From Clytia hemisphaerica (Eukaryota > Cnidaria > Hydrozoa > Leptothecata > Clytiidae), in assembly GCA_902728285.1 (NCBI GenBank), contig CACVBU010000185.1, positions 414,212 to 478,211 of the forward strand: DNA of 64,000 nucleotides, given 5' to 3'. Under the pieces are notes generated by a model. That model was not told where the DNA came from. It ran no database searches and was given only the letters and a program-made list of their open reading frames with translations. Shown here in pieces: positions 53,001-58,989 of this stretch (positions within the stretch are counted from its first letter, which is position 1; each line of letters opens with the position of its first letter). The translations under genes and the position numbers were made by a program.

Positions 53001-53824
53001 TTTGATATTTTTTTGAAACCACATAGACAGAGAAGTCGGGTCTCCCAGCTAATAAGGCTCATAATTTAAGCTGGAAGTCTATAACCCCGAGCCAAATTGA
53101 AATATCCGTTTCAATTTAAGAGATGGCCCAAAATCGACTTTCTCGCCCGAACTCCGAATTTCGAAAAACGAGGAAATAAGCTTAATTCTCAATAGATTGC
53201 GACCATGATTGTAGTGTATTTGGCCATTAAGAAAACTGATTTACGTGGGAACTGATGTTAACGTTTTTGGTGTCTAAAGTTACACTCTAGAGAAATTGTG
53301 ATCTGAAGTTGAGGAAATGAGATGGACCAAATTTTTAGGGAAGTTGGATAAATACTCTCGGGTACCTAATAGCCCCCCCCCCCCCCCCCCCCCCCGCTTT
53401 TTAAATTTTTGGAAAATGTTTTTGAAAGTCATAACGTCCATATAACGTCATTTGAACGTCAAAACAACGTTGTGTGCCAGTTGGGAATTCTGTTGTATTA
53501 GCCTCCTTTTCAAAAATTTTCCACCCAGGACATTTTTATTCCAACCCCCCCCCCCCCCCCCCCATTTTAGGTACACGAGAGTATGCTTTTACACTTTTTT
53601 GGGGGGAAATTTACTTTTCTTCACTTAGTCCTCTTAATATTGTTTCGTTTTTGCTTTTTCTTGTAGCTGGAGAAATTATTGCGTCATCGACCGTTCTAAA
53701 GAAAGAGACTGTGTTGTTCCATTTCAACATCAAACAACATGGTAGCGTAGAAGTGAGAATTAAATCAAGCAGTGAAAGACTTAATGATTGCATTTACAAA
53801 TTTATTCATTCTGAAATTTCATAA
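17019..53824 (+). CDS. AP4E1: AP-4 complex subunit epsilon (18 exons, 1230 residues)
   Basis: Large subunit of the AP-4 adaptor coat (epsilon, beta4, mu4, sigma4), which sorts cargo at the trans-Golgi. Exons: 17019-17135, 18008-18079, 18962-19085, 19469-19545, 20513-20634, 22229-22385, 23196-23362, 29091-29164, 33553-33675, 34986-35095, 36294-36433, 37152-37264, 47838-48083, 48258-48774, 49699-49894, 50385-50885, 51561-52239, 53667-53824. All junctions are GT-AG and all phases agree (3693 nt including stop). Diagnostic blocks shared with vertebrate AP4E1: FVKLIYCDMLGKD, TLELLYRMAN, FAPDNEWFIMTMNEVF, SWVVGEY, SCEDIEPDETLGFLDGF, DKKEQLAKSLF. Trunk about 1-650; Ser-rich hinge about 650-1005 (exons 14-17); appendage about 1010-1230. 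Exons 1 and 4 are short and less conserved, so they are the least certain. Human AP4E1 is 1137 residues; the excess is mostly hinge. Confidence 0.93.
17510..17867. mobile_element. Foldback element in AP4E1 intron 1
   Basis: Arms of about 100 bp, degenerate, are related as inverted repeats (AATGCACCTTTCCTGTAATT on the left; TTACAGGAAAGGTGTATT on the right, plus GGAGGTAAACAAAC / GTTTGTTTACCTCC). The 180-codon plus-strand frame over it is a by-product. Confidence 0.6.
18139..18593 (-). pseudogene. Penelope-like 3' end: GIY-YIG C-terminal fragment with inverted partial copy
   Basis: The minus-strand frame 18593-18381 reads LEYLDGSQARNNKNHEAEF, FDDVKVLFRERNF and KMSKFKEALAIKEHKTNLLN, which follows the C-terminal part of Penelope endonuclease ORFs. 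An inverted copy of its first 45 bp lies at 18139-18184, so the piece has TTAAAAC...GTTTTAA inverted ends. Its 3' tail holds two CTGAAGATGC motifs. It lies in AP4E1 intron 2. Confidence 0.6.
18204..18235 (-). ncRNA. Hammerhead-like motif in Penelope tail
   Basis: On the minus strand, CTGAAGA (conserved core CUGANGA) is followed by a segment able to form a hairpin (CTCTA / TAGAG) and then GAAA. Penelope elements are known to carry hammerhead motifs. Stems I and III and a cleavage triplet were not resolved, so this may be a decayed copy. Confidence 0.3.
19582..19822. mobile_element. MITE in AP4E1 intron 4
   Basis: Inverted ends AGACCATGTTCAGACGTT and AACGTGTGAACATGGTCT surround a core with GTTCC and GGAAC runs. 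It begins 37 bp after exon 4. Confidence 0.65.
20131..20487. mobile_element. Long-arm hairpin element next to AP4E1 exon 5
   Basis: Arms of about 85-95 bp pair almost perfectly (AAGGCTTGGGGACA ... CGCGTTGGTGCAATGCAAC against its complement). The right arm ends about 25 bp before the exon 5 acceptor at 20512. Confidence 0.75.
20739..21170. repeat. GGACCTACC/CGTC-repeat element (copy 1)
   Basis: Starts TTTGGACCTACC, then CGTCCGTCCGTCCGTC, TGTTACCAGC and TCTCGAGATTGGCTCATTAG, then degenerate repeats with TGCCGGAAA. The same opening recurs at 28553 and 38600. The right end is unclear. Confidence 0.6.
21227..21780. mobile_element. MITE with GGTAGTAAAA palindromes
   Basis: Ends GGTAAAATCTCAGACATA and TATGTCTGAGACTTTACTACC are imperfect inverted repeats. 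Inside are several ACCCTGGTAGTAAAA / TTTACTACC motifs. It is preceded by a 12-base G run at about 21217. Confidence 0.6.
21809..21869. repeat. Perfect 61-bp palindrome
   Basis: A 30-bp arm beginning AAATTCAAATCTTATTGATG is followed by one A and its exact 30-bp complement. No mismatch. It has no transposon-like flanks that I can define and sits in AP4E1 intron 5. Confidence 0.9.
22004..22209. mobile_element. TA-flanked MITE, CCGTAAGTTG family (copy 2)
   Basis: TACCGTAAGTTGAGTCTAAA at the left and GACTTTAGACCAACTTACGGTA at the right, the same family as 14370-14588. The right end is 19 bp before exon 6 of AP4E1 (22229). Confidence 0.88.
23584..23643. repeat. 60-bp hairpin (ATGCACCACTGGA)
   Basis: ATGCACCACTGGAGAGTCTT pairs with AGACTTTCCAGTGGTGCAT across a TTTTAAAAATTTTAAA centre. 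Probably a very short MITE. Confidence 0.7.
23927..24284. mobile_element. MITE rich in CCGCGAAATT
   Basis: Ends TTACTTTAATGGGATAAA and TTATCTCACTAAAGTAA are inverted, and both arms continue with TTTCGCGGGGATTAAATTTC or its complement. The core holds further TTCGCGG boxes. Confidence 0.75.
24362..24600. mobile_element. MITE (AAAACACTAGATAGAGTT arms)
   Basis: About 31-bp inverted ends, AGATATCTCATATAAAACAC ... GTGTTTTATATAAGATATC, with a non-coding core. Confidence 0.7.
24928..25169. mobile_element. TACACG-T-tract MITE (copy a)
   Basis: TA-bounded ends TACACGTTTTTTTTT and AAAAAAAAACGTGTA, followed inward by ATTAGAACC / GGTGTTCTAAT. Related elements with this T-tract end occur at 36509, 45488, 46493, 48813, 50090 and 50951. 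Confidence 0.7.
25380..25594. mobile_element. TTAA-bounded MITE (AAGCTTTTTTCA)
   Basis: TTAAGCTTTTTTCATATGCA at the left and TGTGAAAAAAGCTTAA at the right, with arms continuing through CGTAAAATTTTACTT. The TTAA edges suggest a piggyBac-type target. Confidence 0.75.
26082..26087 (-). terminator. Polyadenylation signal of the nested gene
   Basis: AATAAA on the minus strand about 100 bp after the stop codon at 26189. Confidence 0.5.
26189..26545 (-). CDS. Small Cys-rich, glycine-zipper protein nested in AP4E1 intron 7
   Basis: 118 residues, intronless, function unknown. Residues 1-35 hold seven Cys (GKCDSCIDGKC, YQCDAPNRCTCTCQ) with no signal peptide. Residues about 42-82 are a Gly/Ala-rich hydrophobic stretch (SILGGAGAIAGGIALTALTG, GAVFGGAALIGAG) able to form one or two glycine-zipper membrane helices. 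The tail KKVSGERMTGGNYVAHVVIG looks like a conserved module I have seen in assorted invertebrate proteins but cannot name. Context supports a real gene: AACAAAG before the ATG, a TATA box 74-82 bp upstream and AATAAA downstream. It is transcribed against AP4E1. Confidence 0.7.
   Translation of the reverse strand: MGKCDSCIDGKCNEDYDYRYQCDAPNRCTCTCQESEGKTFAKAGFSILGGAGAIAGGIALTALTGGLGAVFGGAALIGAGTSMIKKPIVKKVSGERMTGGNYVAHVVIGSAFSTVTKI
26619..26627 (-). promoter_or_regulatory. TATA box of the nested gene
   Basis: TATAAAAAG on the minus strand, 74-82 bp before the ATG at 26545. This is a plausible distance for a short 5' UTR. Confidence 0.55.
27100..27323. mobile_element. C-tract element with end CACCCGAGAGTA (one end seen)
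   Basis: The right end TTTAGGCACCCGAGAGTA (27306-27323) follows a run of about 20 C. Upstream are two copies of GGGGTTGGAATAA with AAAATTTTCGAAAAATTAA, the same internal sequence as at 57287-57520 in inverse orientation. No matching left terminus was found. Confidence 0.55.
27327..27785. repeat. 21-bp minisatellite (GTGAGTCGGTCGGTCTAAAAA)
   Basis: About 16 regular copies to 27665, then diverged copies (GTGAGGCGGTCGGTC) to about 27785. Because 21 is a multiple of three, the minus strand stays open as a 7-residue repeat (FRPTDSL). I treat that frame as a by-product because it lacks any flanking gene signal. Confidence 0.85.
27930..28070. repeat. Short tandem repeat (TGGGTTTCGACCGCTAA)
   Basis: Six irregular copies of a 19-23-bp unit with the core GGGTTTCGACCG. 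Its GGTCG/CGACC content resembles the minisatellite just upstream. Confidence 0.65.
28553..29051. repeat. GGACCTACC/CGTTC-repeat element (copy 2)
   Basis: Starts TTTTTGGACCTACCACGGAGG, then GTTCGTTCGTTCGTC, TGTTACCAGC and GGGATTGGCTCATTAG. It contains a 105-bp internal duplication (AAAAGCCAAAGAG at about 28870 and 28980). The right end GGAGGACCAAAA is about 40 bp before AP4E1 exon 8 (29091). Confidence 0.6.
29783..30002. mobile_element. MITE (AAGGCTGGTTTCCACT)
   Basis: Ends AAGGCTGGTTTCCACT and AGTGGAGACCGGCCTT are inverted repeats with mismatches; TCGTGCGA / TCGCGCGA follow inward. Confidence 0.6.
30003..31165. other. Intronic stretch, no gene seen
   Basis: A GC-richer patch (about 30040-30310) of unknown origin, an 18-20-base G run at about 30516-30534, a C run at about 30703, and two copies of a GCCGATGTCGG...GCCGACATG inverted motif (30745-30830). 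No exon of AP4E1 is missing here (intron 8). Confidence 0.4.
31166..31262. repeat. ACGTC-phased element related to the ACGTT palindromes
   Basis: CCCAATGGGCACAAACGTC opens the element. ACGT boxes then recur every 11 bp (ACGTCTTTTGG, ACGTCTAATGT, ACGTTTCTAGG, ACGTCC). The right arm is degenerate. Confidence 0.55.
31359..31612. mobile_element. MITE GGGCTAC/ACTACACAATATATTG (copy 1)
   Basis: Ends GGGCTACATACACTACACAA and TTGTGTAGTCTGAGTAGCCC. The core is full of CAATATATTG repeats. A second left end starts at 31618 with an unclear right limit near 31830. A full copy lies at 38020-38277. Confidence 0.75.
32661..33522. mobile_element. Foldback element with about 240-bp arms, TACCGGGTG ends
   Basis: TA-bounded ends TACCGGGTGTGCCAC and GTGGCGCACCCGGTA. 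Arms pair over about 240 bp (for example AAAGTTACTTTCAGAAA / TTTCTGAAAGTAACTTT). It ends 30 bp before AP4E1 exon 9. A related end (TACCGGGTGTCCCAGA) lies at 40585. Confidence 0.85.
33693..33954. mobile_element. CCGGGGGG-ended element with 9-bp target duplication
   Basis: Ends CCGGGGGGGGGCACTC and GAGTGCCCACCCCCCCCGG are inverted, and ATAAGTAAC flanks both sides (33684-33692, 33955-33963). A 9-bp duplication is typical of Mutator-like elements. It inserted 18 bp after the exon 9 donor. A related copy lies at 46864-47107. Confidence 0.8.
34063..34135. repeat. ACGTT palindrome MITE (partial copy)
   Basis: GCTGGCACACAACGTTGTTT followed by further AACGTT boxes; the right arm is incomplete. Confidence 0.6.
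34201..34822. mobile_element. Tigger/pogo-like MITE (copy 1)
   Basis: TA-bounded, with ends TACAGTGGAACCTCTAATTA and TAATTAGAGGTTTTACTGTA and internal GTCCGCTAATTAG boxes. The CAGTGGAACCTCTAATTAG terminus is the style of pogo/Tigger elements. A nearly identical copy lies at 60584-61216. Confidence 0.85.
35225..35545. mobile_element. Foldback element with GTGACTTTTG repeats
   Basis: Long imperfect arms (GCAAAAACATAAAC / GTTTATGTTTTTGC and AGTCACCAAAATTT / TTTTGGTGACTT), with GTGACTTTTG repeated three times in the right arm. Limits are approximate. Confidence 0.6.
35860..36169. mobile_element. C-tract MITE, TACTCTTAGGTTCC ends
   Basis: TA-bounded ends TACTCTTAGGTTCCAAA and TTTGGAACCTAAGAGTA. 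Three runs of 13-15 C lie within (about 35883, 35943, 36127). Its ends resemble the TACTCTCGGGT family at 53353. Confidence 0.8.
36509..36767. mobile_element. TACACG-T-tract MITE (copy b)
   Basis: TACACGTTTTTTTTATAAGAA at the left and TTCTAATAAAAAAGCGTGTA at the right; internal AAAATGTTCTTAACTTG-like repeats are shared with the copy at 46493. Confidence 0.7.
37066..37140 (-). mobile_element. tRNA-derived SINE fragment before AP4E1 exon 12
   Basis: The minus strand reads GGCGTGGTGTAAAGGAAGAG then GCGCAAGGTCGTGGGTTCGATCC, that is, a weak A box and a good B box (GGTTCGATCC). It ends 12 bp before exon 12 at 37152. Related to the SINEs at 47618 and 62753 by the GCGCAAGGT...GTGGGTTC segment. Confidence 0.55.
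37533..37669. mobile_element. Short MITE (ATGCACCATT)
   Basis: Ends ATGCACCATTACAAT and ATTGCAATGGTGCAT. An inner hairpin pairs CCAACAGCTGATTGGTTG with CAACCAATCAGCTGTTGG. Confidence 0.75.
38020..38277. mobile_element. MITE GGGCTAC/ACTACACAATATATTG (copy 2)
   Basis: Ends GGGCTACTTAGACTACACAA and TTGTGTAGTGTATGTAGCCC; inverse orientation to copy 1 at 31359. Confidence 0.8.
38600..40140. mobile_element. Large GGACCTACC element with internal duplication (copy 3)
   Basis: TGGACCTACCT at the left and AGGTAGGTCCA at the right are inverted ends. The left part carries GTCCGTCCGTTCGTCCGTC and GTTACCAGC; the body repeats a TTTTCCGGCCGAAAATGCC motif. About 430 bp is duplicated in tandem (39060-39490 and 39490-39960). 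Short frames over it are not genes. Confidence 0.7.
40243..40342. mobile_element. 100-bp palindromic MITE (GGATCAGGTTGACAT)
   Basis: GGATCAGGTTGACATTATAG and its near-perfect complement enclose GGGCGCCAAG / CTTGGCGCCC and a short loop; arms are about 40 bp. Confidence 0.8.
41161..41565. repeat. 96-99-bp tandem repeat
   Basis: TACGGGATA recurs at 41161, 41257, 41353, 41451 and 41550, giving four units. The unit includes CCATCAG, CTACTTTCTACTACGTG and TGATAATGCGATAACTGT. It lies 0.3 kb beyond the 3' end of the GPCR gene. Confidence 0.88.
41890..42867 (-). CDS. Orphan class A (rhodopsin-like) GPCR, intronless, nested in AP4E1 intron 12
   Basis: 325 residues with seven hydrophobic segments. TM1 carries GN (FCGVPGNLLILKFF), TM2 LAVADLLACL, TM3 ends in DRY (VMAYDRYSKI), TM5 holds the single helix Pro (VIAPIIGNIW), TM6 has TVP in place of CWxP, and TM7 NVFLYY in place of NPxxY. 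The usual disulfide Cys at the top of TM3 and in loop 2 are both absent. The C-tail is short and basic, then Glu/Ser-rich. It is a surface receptor with unknown ligand, closest in style to divergent peptide/amine-like receptors of invertebrates. The ATG at 42867 is the first in frame; a 5' UTR intron is possible (CTG|GTATG near 42922). Confidence 0.85.
   Translation of the reverse strand: MADITDRVTVNMVCSTLNAFCGVPGNLLILKFFTKEGFRDISSHHLCIVQLAVADLLACLFGEIWDVYQYCNFNVFNEQMPDSLKWLFNVVYFITFLSMSASGGILLVMAYDRYSKITRPLQQDDNTNKKINLMIAAFYAMAVFAVLPTDLFIKDRNVELIVNSISYVIVVIGLVIAPIIGNIWFYYKIKRCLQRQATENANLTRQQNQQRRRNESAVQTLRWLTIFMLICVTVPKIFISIVYATLLIGNEKKSARNRLTINSLAVKILFLISNNLLYINNAINVFLYYKFIKEFRTWIKRLFDFRQRRIHPIFNEQESQRESQL
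42868..43784. other. Upstream region of the GPCR, no further gene seen
   Basis: Possible GPCR promoter and leader on the minus strand. The rest is AT-rich with no clear repeat structure or ORF. Confidence 0.35.
43785..44624. mobile_element. TA-bounded element with GGCCCCTAAAAT boxes
   Basis: Ends TACAGTGTATGGCCCCTAAA and TTTAGGGGCCATACACTGTA are inverted. The box GGCCCCTAAAATGTAGG or its complement occurs five times (about 43794, 43982, 44151, 44583, 44603). No transposase remains. Confidence 0.8.
45488..45802. mobile_element. TACACG-T-tract MITE (copy c)
   Basis: Ends AACACGCTTTTTTTTTATAAG and CTTATATAAAAAAGCGTGAA; internal TTTATAAGAATGTCCATGATG shared with copy f at 50951. Confidence 0.65.
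45986..46471. mobile_element. ACTCTCGGGTGCC element with CCTGTACGTTTATT repeats
   Basis: Ends ACTCTCGGGTGCCTAATAAA and TTTATTAGGCACCCGAGAG. The box TGTACGTTTATT occurs about ten times in one orientation between the arms. The terminus matches the C-tract elements at 27323 and 53353. Confidence 0.8.
46493..46750. mobile_element. TACACG-T-tract MITE (copy d)
   Basis: TACACGTTTGCTTTTTTTTT ... TTCTTATAAAAAACGTA; strongly similar inside to copy b at 36509. Confidence 0.65.
46864..47107. mobile_element. C-tract element with TTTTGATA target duplication
   Basis: TTTTGATA flanks both ends (46856-46863, 47108-47115). The inside shares TTTTGGGCCGCACGTATGGT with the 33693 element in inverse orientation, and ends in a 13-base C run. 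Confidence 0.65.
47618..47815 (+). mobile_element. tRNA-derived SINE, internally deleted, before AP4E1 exon 13
   Basis: GGTAGAGCATCTAGCTACG (A-box side) is followed directly by TCTCTGCTTGATGCTCAGCA, GGATCAAGGGTAAGTGG and GTGGCGCCCTCCCCTACC, matching the full SINE at 62753 but lacking about 55 bp that hold the B box. Its T-rich tail runs into the exon 13 polypyrimidine tract (acceptor AG at 47836-47837). Confidence 0.8.
48813..49141. mobile_element. TACATG-T-tract MITE (copy e)
   Basis: TACATGTTTTTTTTTTAAGC and GCTTATAAAAAAAACATGTA, with several CATAAGCAT motifs within. Confidence 0.65.
49205..49368. mobile_element. MITE TACCGTTGACGCTCTCTAATT
   Basis: TA-bounded inverted ends TACCGTTGACGCTCTCTAAT and ATTAGAGAGCGTCAATTGTA, with ATTCGA / TCGAAT boxes inside; resembles Tigger-type termini. 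Confidence 0.75.
50090..50338. mobile_element. TACACG-T-tract MITE with an ACGTT palindrome inserted
   Basis: Outer ends TACACGCTTTTTTTTTAATA and TTCTTAAAAAAAAGC. The inner segment 50142-50239 is a complete ACGTT palindrome element (CCCCGCTGGCACTCAACGTT ... ACGTTGTGTGCCGGCCGGG). Confidence 0.7.
50951..51303. mobile_element. TACACG-T-tract MITE (copy f)
   Basis: TACACGCTTTTTTTTTAAATA ... TTCTTATAAAAAAAAAGCGGGTA; contains a segment (TTTGGTTTGTGGGAAGG) also seen at about 23860. Confidence 0.65.
51342..51434. repeat. ACGTT palindrome MITE (copy)
   Basis: GCTGGCACGCAACGTTGTTT ... AACAACGTTGCGTGTCAGC, with phased ACGTT boxes, directly after the element at 50951. Confidence 0.8.
53353..53583. mobile_element. 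C-tract MITE, TACTCTCGGGTACC ends, with nested ACGTT element
   Basis: TACTCTCGGGTACCTAATAG then a 23-base C run on the left; a C run then ATTTTAGGTACACGAGAGTA on the right. A partial ACGTT palindrome (53428-53486) sits inside. It ends 84 bp before the last AP4E1 exon. Confidence 0.75.
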
Positions 53825-54881
53825 TCATTCATTATCTTCCAAGGGTGCTAGCACTAGATTGACGAACTACTGAAAGCATGATTCAAATGTTGAAAGGACT
53901 GAAGGACTTCAAGGATAAAAAGCCTCAAGAACGGTTTGCATTTGCGTATTTAAACATTCGGAAATTCTGAAATCTTTCTTTTTATATATTTTAATCGATT
54001 TAAACGTAAACTACTGAAACTGATTACAAATTAATGATCAATTAGATTAATATTACCTCAATTAGATCAATTTCGGGAGCCTGATAATTCGAAAATGGCA
54101 ACAATTTAAATTTGAGAAAACGCCAAATTTATTTATCCAATCAAAGTAGAATCTCAAATCCTGGCTATTGACTTATTTGACCCAAGCAATGATTATTGAA
54201 TTTTATAATTTTGCCAATTGACTGAAATACTAGGTATAGTGATTATGAATTAATTTTATTTTATAGAATTTTTATGAATTTGAAAGTGTTTTATTTCTAT
54301 CAATTTTCTATTGTGATTTAAGACCAATGCTAGAAAACAATCAAAATGATATTAAAGTAATTATTAAATTTATGCGCTTAATACAATTTTCAAATATGAA
54401 ACGCCTTTCTATTTCAATGCTTCTTCCAGACTTTTGTTTATAAAAAAGAAACTGTTGCTTACAACTTACTATTACATATTTGCTTCAGCTTTTTAAACAC
54501 CTTAAAAACATGACACGATTTTCAACTTGTGTAGCAAGCATGCTTCACTGAAAGTTTTTTAAAGTAAGTTTTCAATTGGATAATGTAAAAATATGAAATG
54601 TTGATAAAAAATAGTTTTTCTTCTTTGAAATGAAAGGCCTTCTTGGTTTAAACAGTAGTGAAAACAATTGCATAGAATTTGCCCGTTAATTGACCGAATC
54701 GAATTTTAATACGAACGGAAATTTTCTTAAAAGATCTTTATAAACATTTCTAAATTCATATTTGTTTTGAGTTTGAAGCGATTTTCAAATTTTGAAAATA
54801 AAAAAAAAGATTTTGAGTTACGTTGAAGCATTTTTTTGCTAAAATTTAGGGCATAAAAAAAGTTGTTTTTCGAAAAATAGA
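53825..54881. other. AP4E1 3' UTR and spacer before the ML-domain gene
   Basis: Very AT-rich, about 1 kb, no repeat with inverted ends and no ORF that I can support. The promoter of the downstream gene should lie near its right end. Confidence 0.4.
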
Positions 54882-57800
54882 ATGATGGTTACTTTTAGAA
54901 TGAATTTCGTTTTGATTTTGTTGGCAACTTTTTTCATTTCTTCGCAGGGTATGGAAATGAAGAACTGCGGTAAGTATTTTCACAACCCTGTGTCACAGAC
55001 ACCCTGTAACCGCCCCAATGAAAAATTTCGACCACGTTGGAAAAATATCCTCCAATTTTAGCCCCTCTAGGAAGTCATTAGACCCTGATTTCATCCCCAT
55101 TTGAAAATTAAGGGGATAAATTGCACTTTAAAACCATCCCCATTGGATTTTTCGAGTTTAGAAATTTTCATCCCCACCCCATTATTAGTATAAGAAAAAT
55201 TTCCACCGGGGCTGTGATACAAGGGTGTCTTAACTTTTCTTTGATATTTTTCTTACAAAGAGATATAGTTCTGGTTATCAGACGACTTCTAGCACCTTGC
55301 TTGACCCTTGCTTTCATTAAAATTTACCTCCGAATCTTGGGCTGTGAACTGCGAAAAATCTTTTTCTGCGAAATGTTTTTCCCTTTACCCTAGTCATTCA
55401 TGAGCTTTGTTCCTAAATATTTCTTTTTTGACATTTTTAAGCTATGTTAGGAATATGTTACTGTATCTATAATTCCTTATTGAAAATATCTATCAAATTT
55501 TTGTATTTAGACGCTAAAGCTCCAATCCAGTTTTCAGTCACTCAATTCCCAAGTAAACTACCTCTCAAAAACAATGCAACTTTCCACGTATCTGCTGGTA
55601 TTCAAATCAAAAATTATGTTCTTCCAAAGAAAATCAAAATTAAAGTTGATGTCTCAAAACATATGTTGTTCTGGGTGAAATTACCTTGTATTGGGTGGTA
55701 AGTTTAAGTTCAAAAAGCTGTTTGGGGAATTTTGAAATTATTTTTCTTATGCATATGCAATTTTTTAATAAGCAACTCCAATTTTCGGGTCAGCCCTGTG
55801 GTTACTTAGCATTCTAGCTCATTTTCTAAAAAATTTGCCTTAACCACTCCTGATATGATACCATATTTATGCTTATTGGGTCAAAGGATATCGTTTGCCA
55901 TGTTCAGATCATCTAAAAAAGCTTTTACTTTACGAGTCATTTGTTCCTGGATTTGAAACCATTGGATTGCAGTGTAACTTTGTAATGTCAGAAATTTCAT
56001 CGTCGATGGAAATTTTTATGACATATTGTTTTGAAGTCCCCCCTCTGAGAGAGGGAACACCATCAACCAACAGGGTATTCTCTGGCGTCAATCAGTAACG
56101 TAAATAAAGCATGGGACACATGGGGACGCGAGGTTGCCCTCGAACCTTAGCAGCCCGGCTGCTTATAAACGTGCTCCCCGAGATAAGAAAGAGTGGAAAG
56201 CATTTTAAAACAAAGGTCAGGTATTGATGTGGACTATGTTAAAGTCTAAGACAAATCATTATCTAAGAAATAAACCTAAAGCCGAAGAAAATTCGCAAAC
56301 GGGCTTTTTGCCGAAAAGAGTTTACAGCCGGTAGAGTCTTCTTCAAAACTCTGCGGTGGTTTTTTTTCCATATACCGCCGTAACGCCATATTTCCCCGTC
56401 TTTACTATCACTGCAACGGGCGATAACATCGTCTAGTATTGAGGGAACAAATTTTTTACTGAAGTCAAAATTAGCGAAAGGCACATGGTATTTCGAATCA
56501 TCCAGGGAAGGGAACCAACTTTTTCCGGGTAAATGCCGTTTATTTTCCTTAATAAAATTGTGGAGTATAAATCTGAAAAGAAAGGCATTTTGAGGTTAAA
56601 AGTACTGTTTATTAGCAAATTGAAATTGCGATAATTTTTGATCAATTTCAATTTTGTTAAATTTGGTGATTTGAGAAATTTGAAACACTAAAATGACGAC
56701 TAGAATACTAAAAAGTTGCGACTGTGGCACATAATATTCTTTTGTTTAATATGGCGGGAAAGTTACTTGGAAAATGGTCGATTTTTTTATTTGATTTGCT
56801 GAATCTTGTCAAATTTCTTAGCTAAAATTAGTCGTCCATTAAAATAACTTTGATTTTTTTGCATTACTTTCAGCGATCAATTACTGTCCTGTGACAAGTT
56901 ACCACAACTTTGTATGGTGAAAGACTTTTGCACTGATTGCTCTTTGAACGTCAAAAATGTGAAGATTCAAATGCCAGCCGATATTGAACAAAAAATACCA
57001 GGATTTCTTCCCAATTTTGCGATTGACGTAAGTAAAACTTTTTTACATATTTTTTTTATACGCAAGTGTATGCCCCTTGGTCCAGGCTCGTGTATGCTTC
57101 AGTTCTCAAAGCAATTTGATTATTAGCCCTCTAGAGCCATTTGCGCCCTCCGCTTCGCGTCGGGCCCAAATGACACTATCGGGCGAATAATCAAACTACG
57201 CGGGCAGAAAATAACAACAACGACCTCAAACTGAACGCTATTGTTATATTATCAGCAATAGAGAAAAAAAGGCTGTGACTTTCATGTACTCTCGGTCTCG
57301 GGTACCTAACAGCCGTCCCCCGCTAATTATTTTTTCGAAAATTTTCCACCCAGGACATTCTTATTCCAATCCCCCTCGCTTATTAATTTTTTGAAAAATA
57401 TTTTTGAAAGTTCCCTCTTTTGTCCTAATTCTGCTGTACTACATAGCCTCCTTTTCAAAAGTTTTCCACCCAGGAATTTTTATCGCACAACCCTCCCCCC
57501 TGCTTATTAAGTTTTGAGTTTTTTCCAACCGAATGCGAATTAAATAGGTTTTGTGCTCGTTAAAAAGATAGTTCCGAGTGGAATATTATCGAAATAGAAA
57601 AACTTCTGAAAAGTCAATAAATGAAGATGAAAATCAGCGCTCAGCCAATCAGAAGCTTCGCAGATTTTCGAAAACAATAGTAACACTATTTTTTTACGAT
57701 ATTCTTTTTTTTTTGGCTTGGAAAAGCTTAAAGCGCTCCATGTAGACCTTCGTTCTTTACAGAATTAAGCGTATTAAAAATTACTTGAGCCTACAAAAAA

Positions 57801-58727
57801 TGTTTTTTCCTGATTTTGGCTATTTTTGGCTTTTCAGTATTTCCCTAAATTTTTAAAGCACCCCTCAAGCATTTCTCAGCCTTATTAAGCTTTCGACCTA
57901 AGCATCTCTGAGCCTGTTTTCGGATTTTTGTAAGCTTATAATAAAAAAAATATGTATTCGCTGAAATATGGTATACGAAACAAAATTTGTGGTCACTTAA
58001 AGCAAATGGACAAATGAACTTTAAGGTTGTCCTTGGTTATACAACATAATGGCGAACTTGGTACTTATTTCTACAATTAATCATGGGGAGACCCTTGATA
58101 ACTAAATTTTATTGGTTTTCAAATGTCAAAAATAACAATAATCAGTGCTATAACATACTGGCAATTTTGGCTATTTTACCATTTTTCGAAAATTGAAGTC
58201 CGAGAAAGAATGTCAATTTCGCTTCGGGCCTTCAACTTGATTTCATCGATTATTTCGATCTGGAAGGGATTTATTGGTTCGTTGGTTTCTATGGCTATAT
58301 TTCAAGCCCTACTGGACCATTTTTTAACTTTTGGATCCTCAAATTCTAAGGTCCTAAGTCTTAAATCTAGCGTTAAAACTCAGAGTTATAACTCTACCCT
58401 TCCAACCTAATTTAGAGCGCTTCCAAATTGTGTAGATATTGATAAATTGGATGAGTAGAAAAAAAATGAACCTCTTTGCAAAATTTCATCACTACACAAT
58501 ATTTTGTCCCGGTTTTGGCGGATTATGGCCTAATTCTGCCTGACTAATAGTCAAACGCCTGATTTTGATAAAAAACGGTGTAAATTTTATCAAAATATTT
58601 TAAATTTTATCAAAATATTTTCTTTTTCTTTTAGGGTAAATACTGGTTGAAACTACGAGTTGTCAATGCTGATAATGAGAAAGAAACGATCGCATGTGCT
58701 GAAATTATTACAAAATTAGACGCTTAA
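54882..58727 (+). CDS. Secreted ML-domain protein, GM2-activator-like (4 exons, 173 residues)
   Basis: Predicted lysosomal or secreted lipid-binding protein. Exons 54882-54969, 55511-55697, 56874-57027, 58635-58727; GT-AG junctions and phases agree. Exon 1 encodes a signal peptide (FVLILLATFFISS). The mature part has the paired Cys of the ML fold: FWVKLPCIG (like LWIKIPC of GM2A), then LLSCDKLPQLC, FCTDCSLNV, a proline-rich loop with PGFLPNFAID, and the final strand GKYWLKLRVV...TIACAEI. Length is close to GM2A (193). NPC2 is the alternative family, but the Cys pattern and the CAEI C-terminus fit GM2A better. Two ATGs open the frame (54882, 54885) and a third in-frame ATG at 54900 is also possible. 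AATAAA at 58731. Confidence 0.82.
57287..57520. mobile_element. C-tract element, TACTCTCGG end, in ML-gene intron 3
   Basis: TACTCTCGGTCTCGGGTACC then AATTTTTTCGAAAATTTTCC and CACCCAGGACATTCTTATTCC twice. It shares its interior with 27100-27323. The right terminus is not clear. Confidence 0.5.
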
Positions 58728-58776
58728 TATAATAAAAAAAAATGGAAAGCAATTGAAAATTGTCCTTTTAGTCATT

Positions 58777-58986
58777 AGCGAGGTTAAACAAGAAGCTTAT
58801 CTACGGCGTACGGAATCTATGACGTGAGATTTGGCATATTTCACATAATAAACCCAGGCTCCAAATTACAACGTACAGGTCAAACTTTACGAGATAGAGC
58901 TTAGCCTTGAGATTTGGGCACTAGCTTGCGAAAAACTCACGTCGTAGATTCTGTACGTTGTAGATAGTTTCTTGCTTAACCTCGCT
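58777..58986. mobile_element. MITE AGCGAGGTTAAACAAGAAGC
   Basis: About 50-bp inverted arms (AGCGAGGTTAAACAAGAAGC ... TTTCTTGCTTAACCTCGCT; TCTACGGCGTACGGAATCTA / TAGATTCTGTACGTTGTAGA). It lies 50 bp after the ML-gene stop. Confidence 0.8.
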
Positions 58987-58989
58987 ATT

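Noticed and set aside
56120..56190. Possible tRNA or tRNA-like sequence on the minus strand (GGTTCGAGGGC)
   Set aside because: A B-box-like string and a GGGGA/TCCCC pair exist, but no convincing A box or cloverleaf could be drawn.
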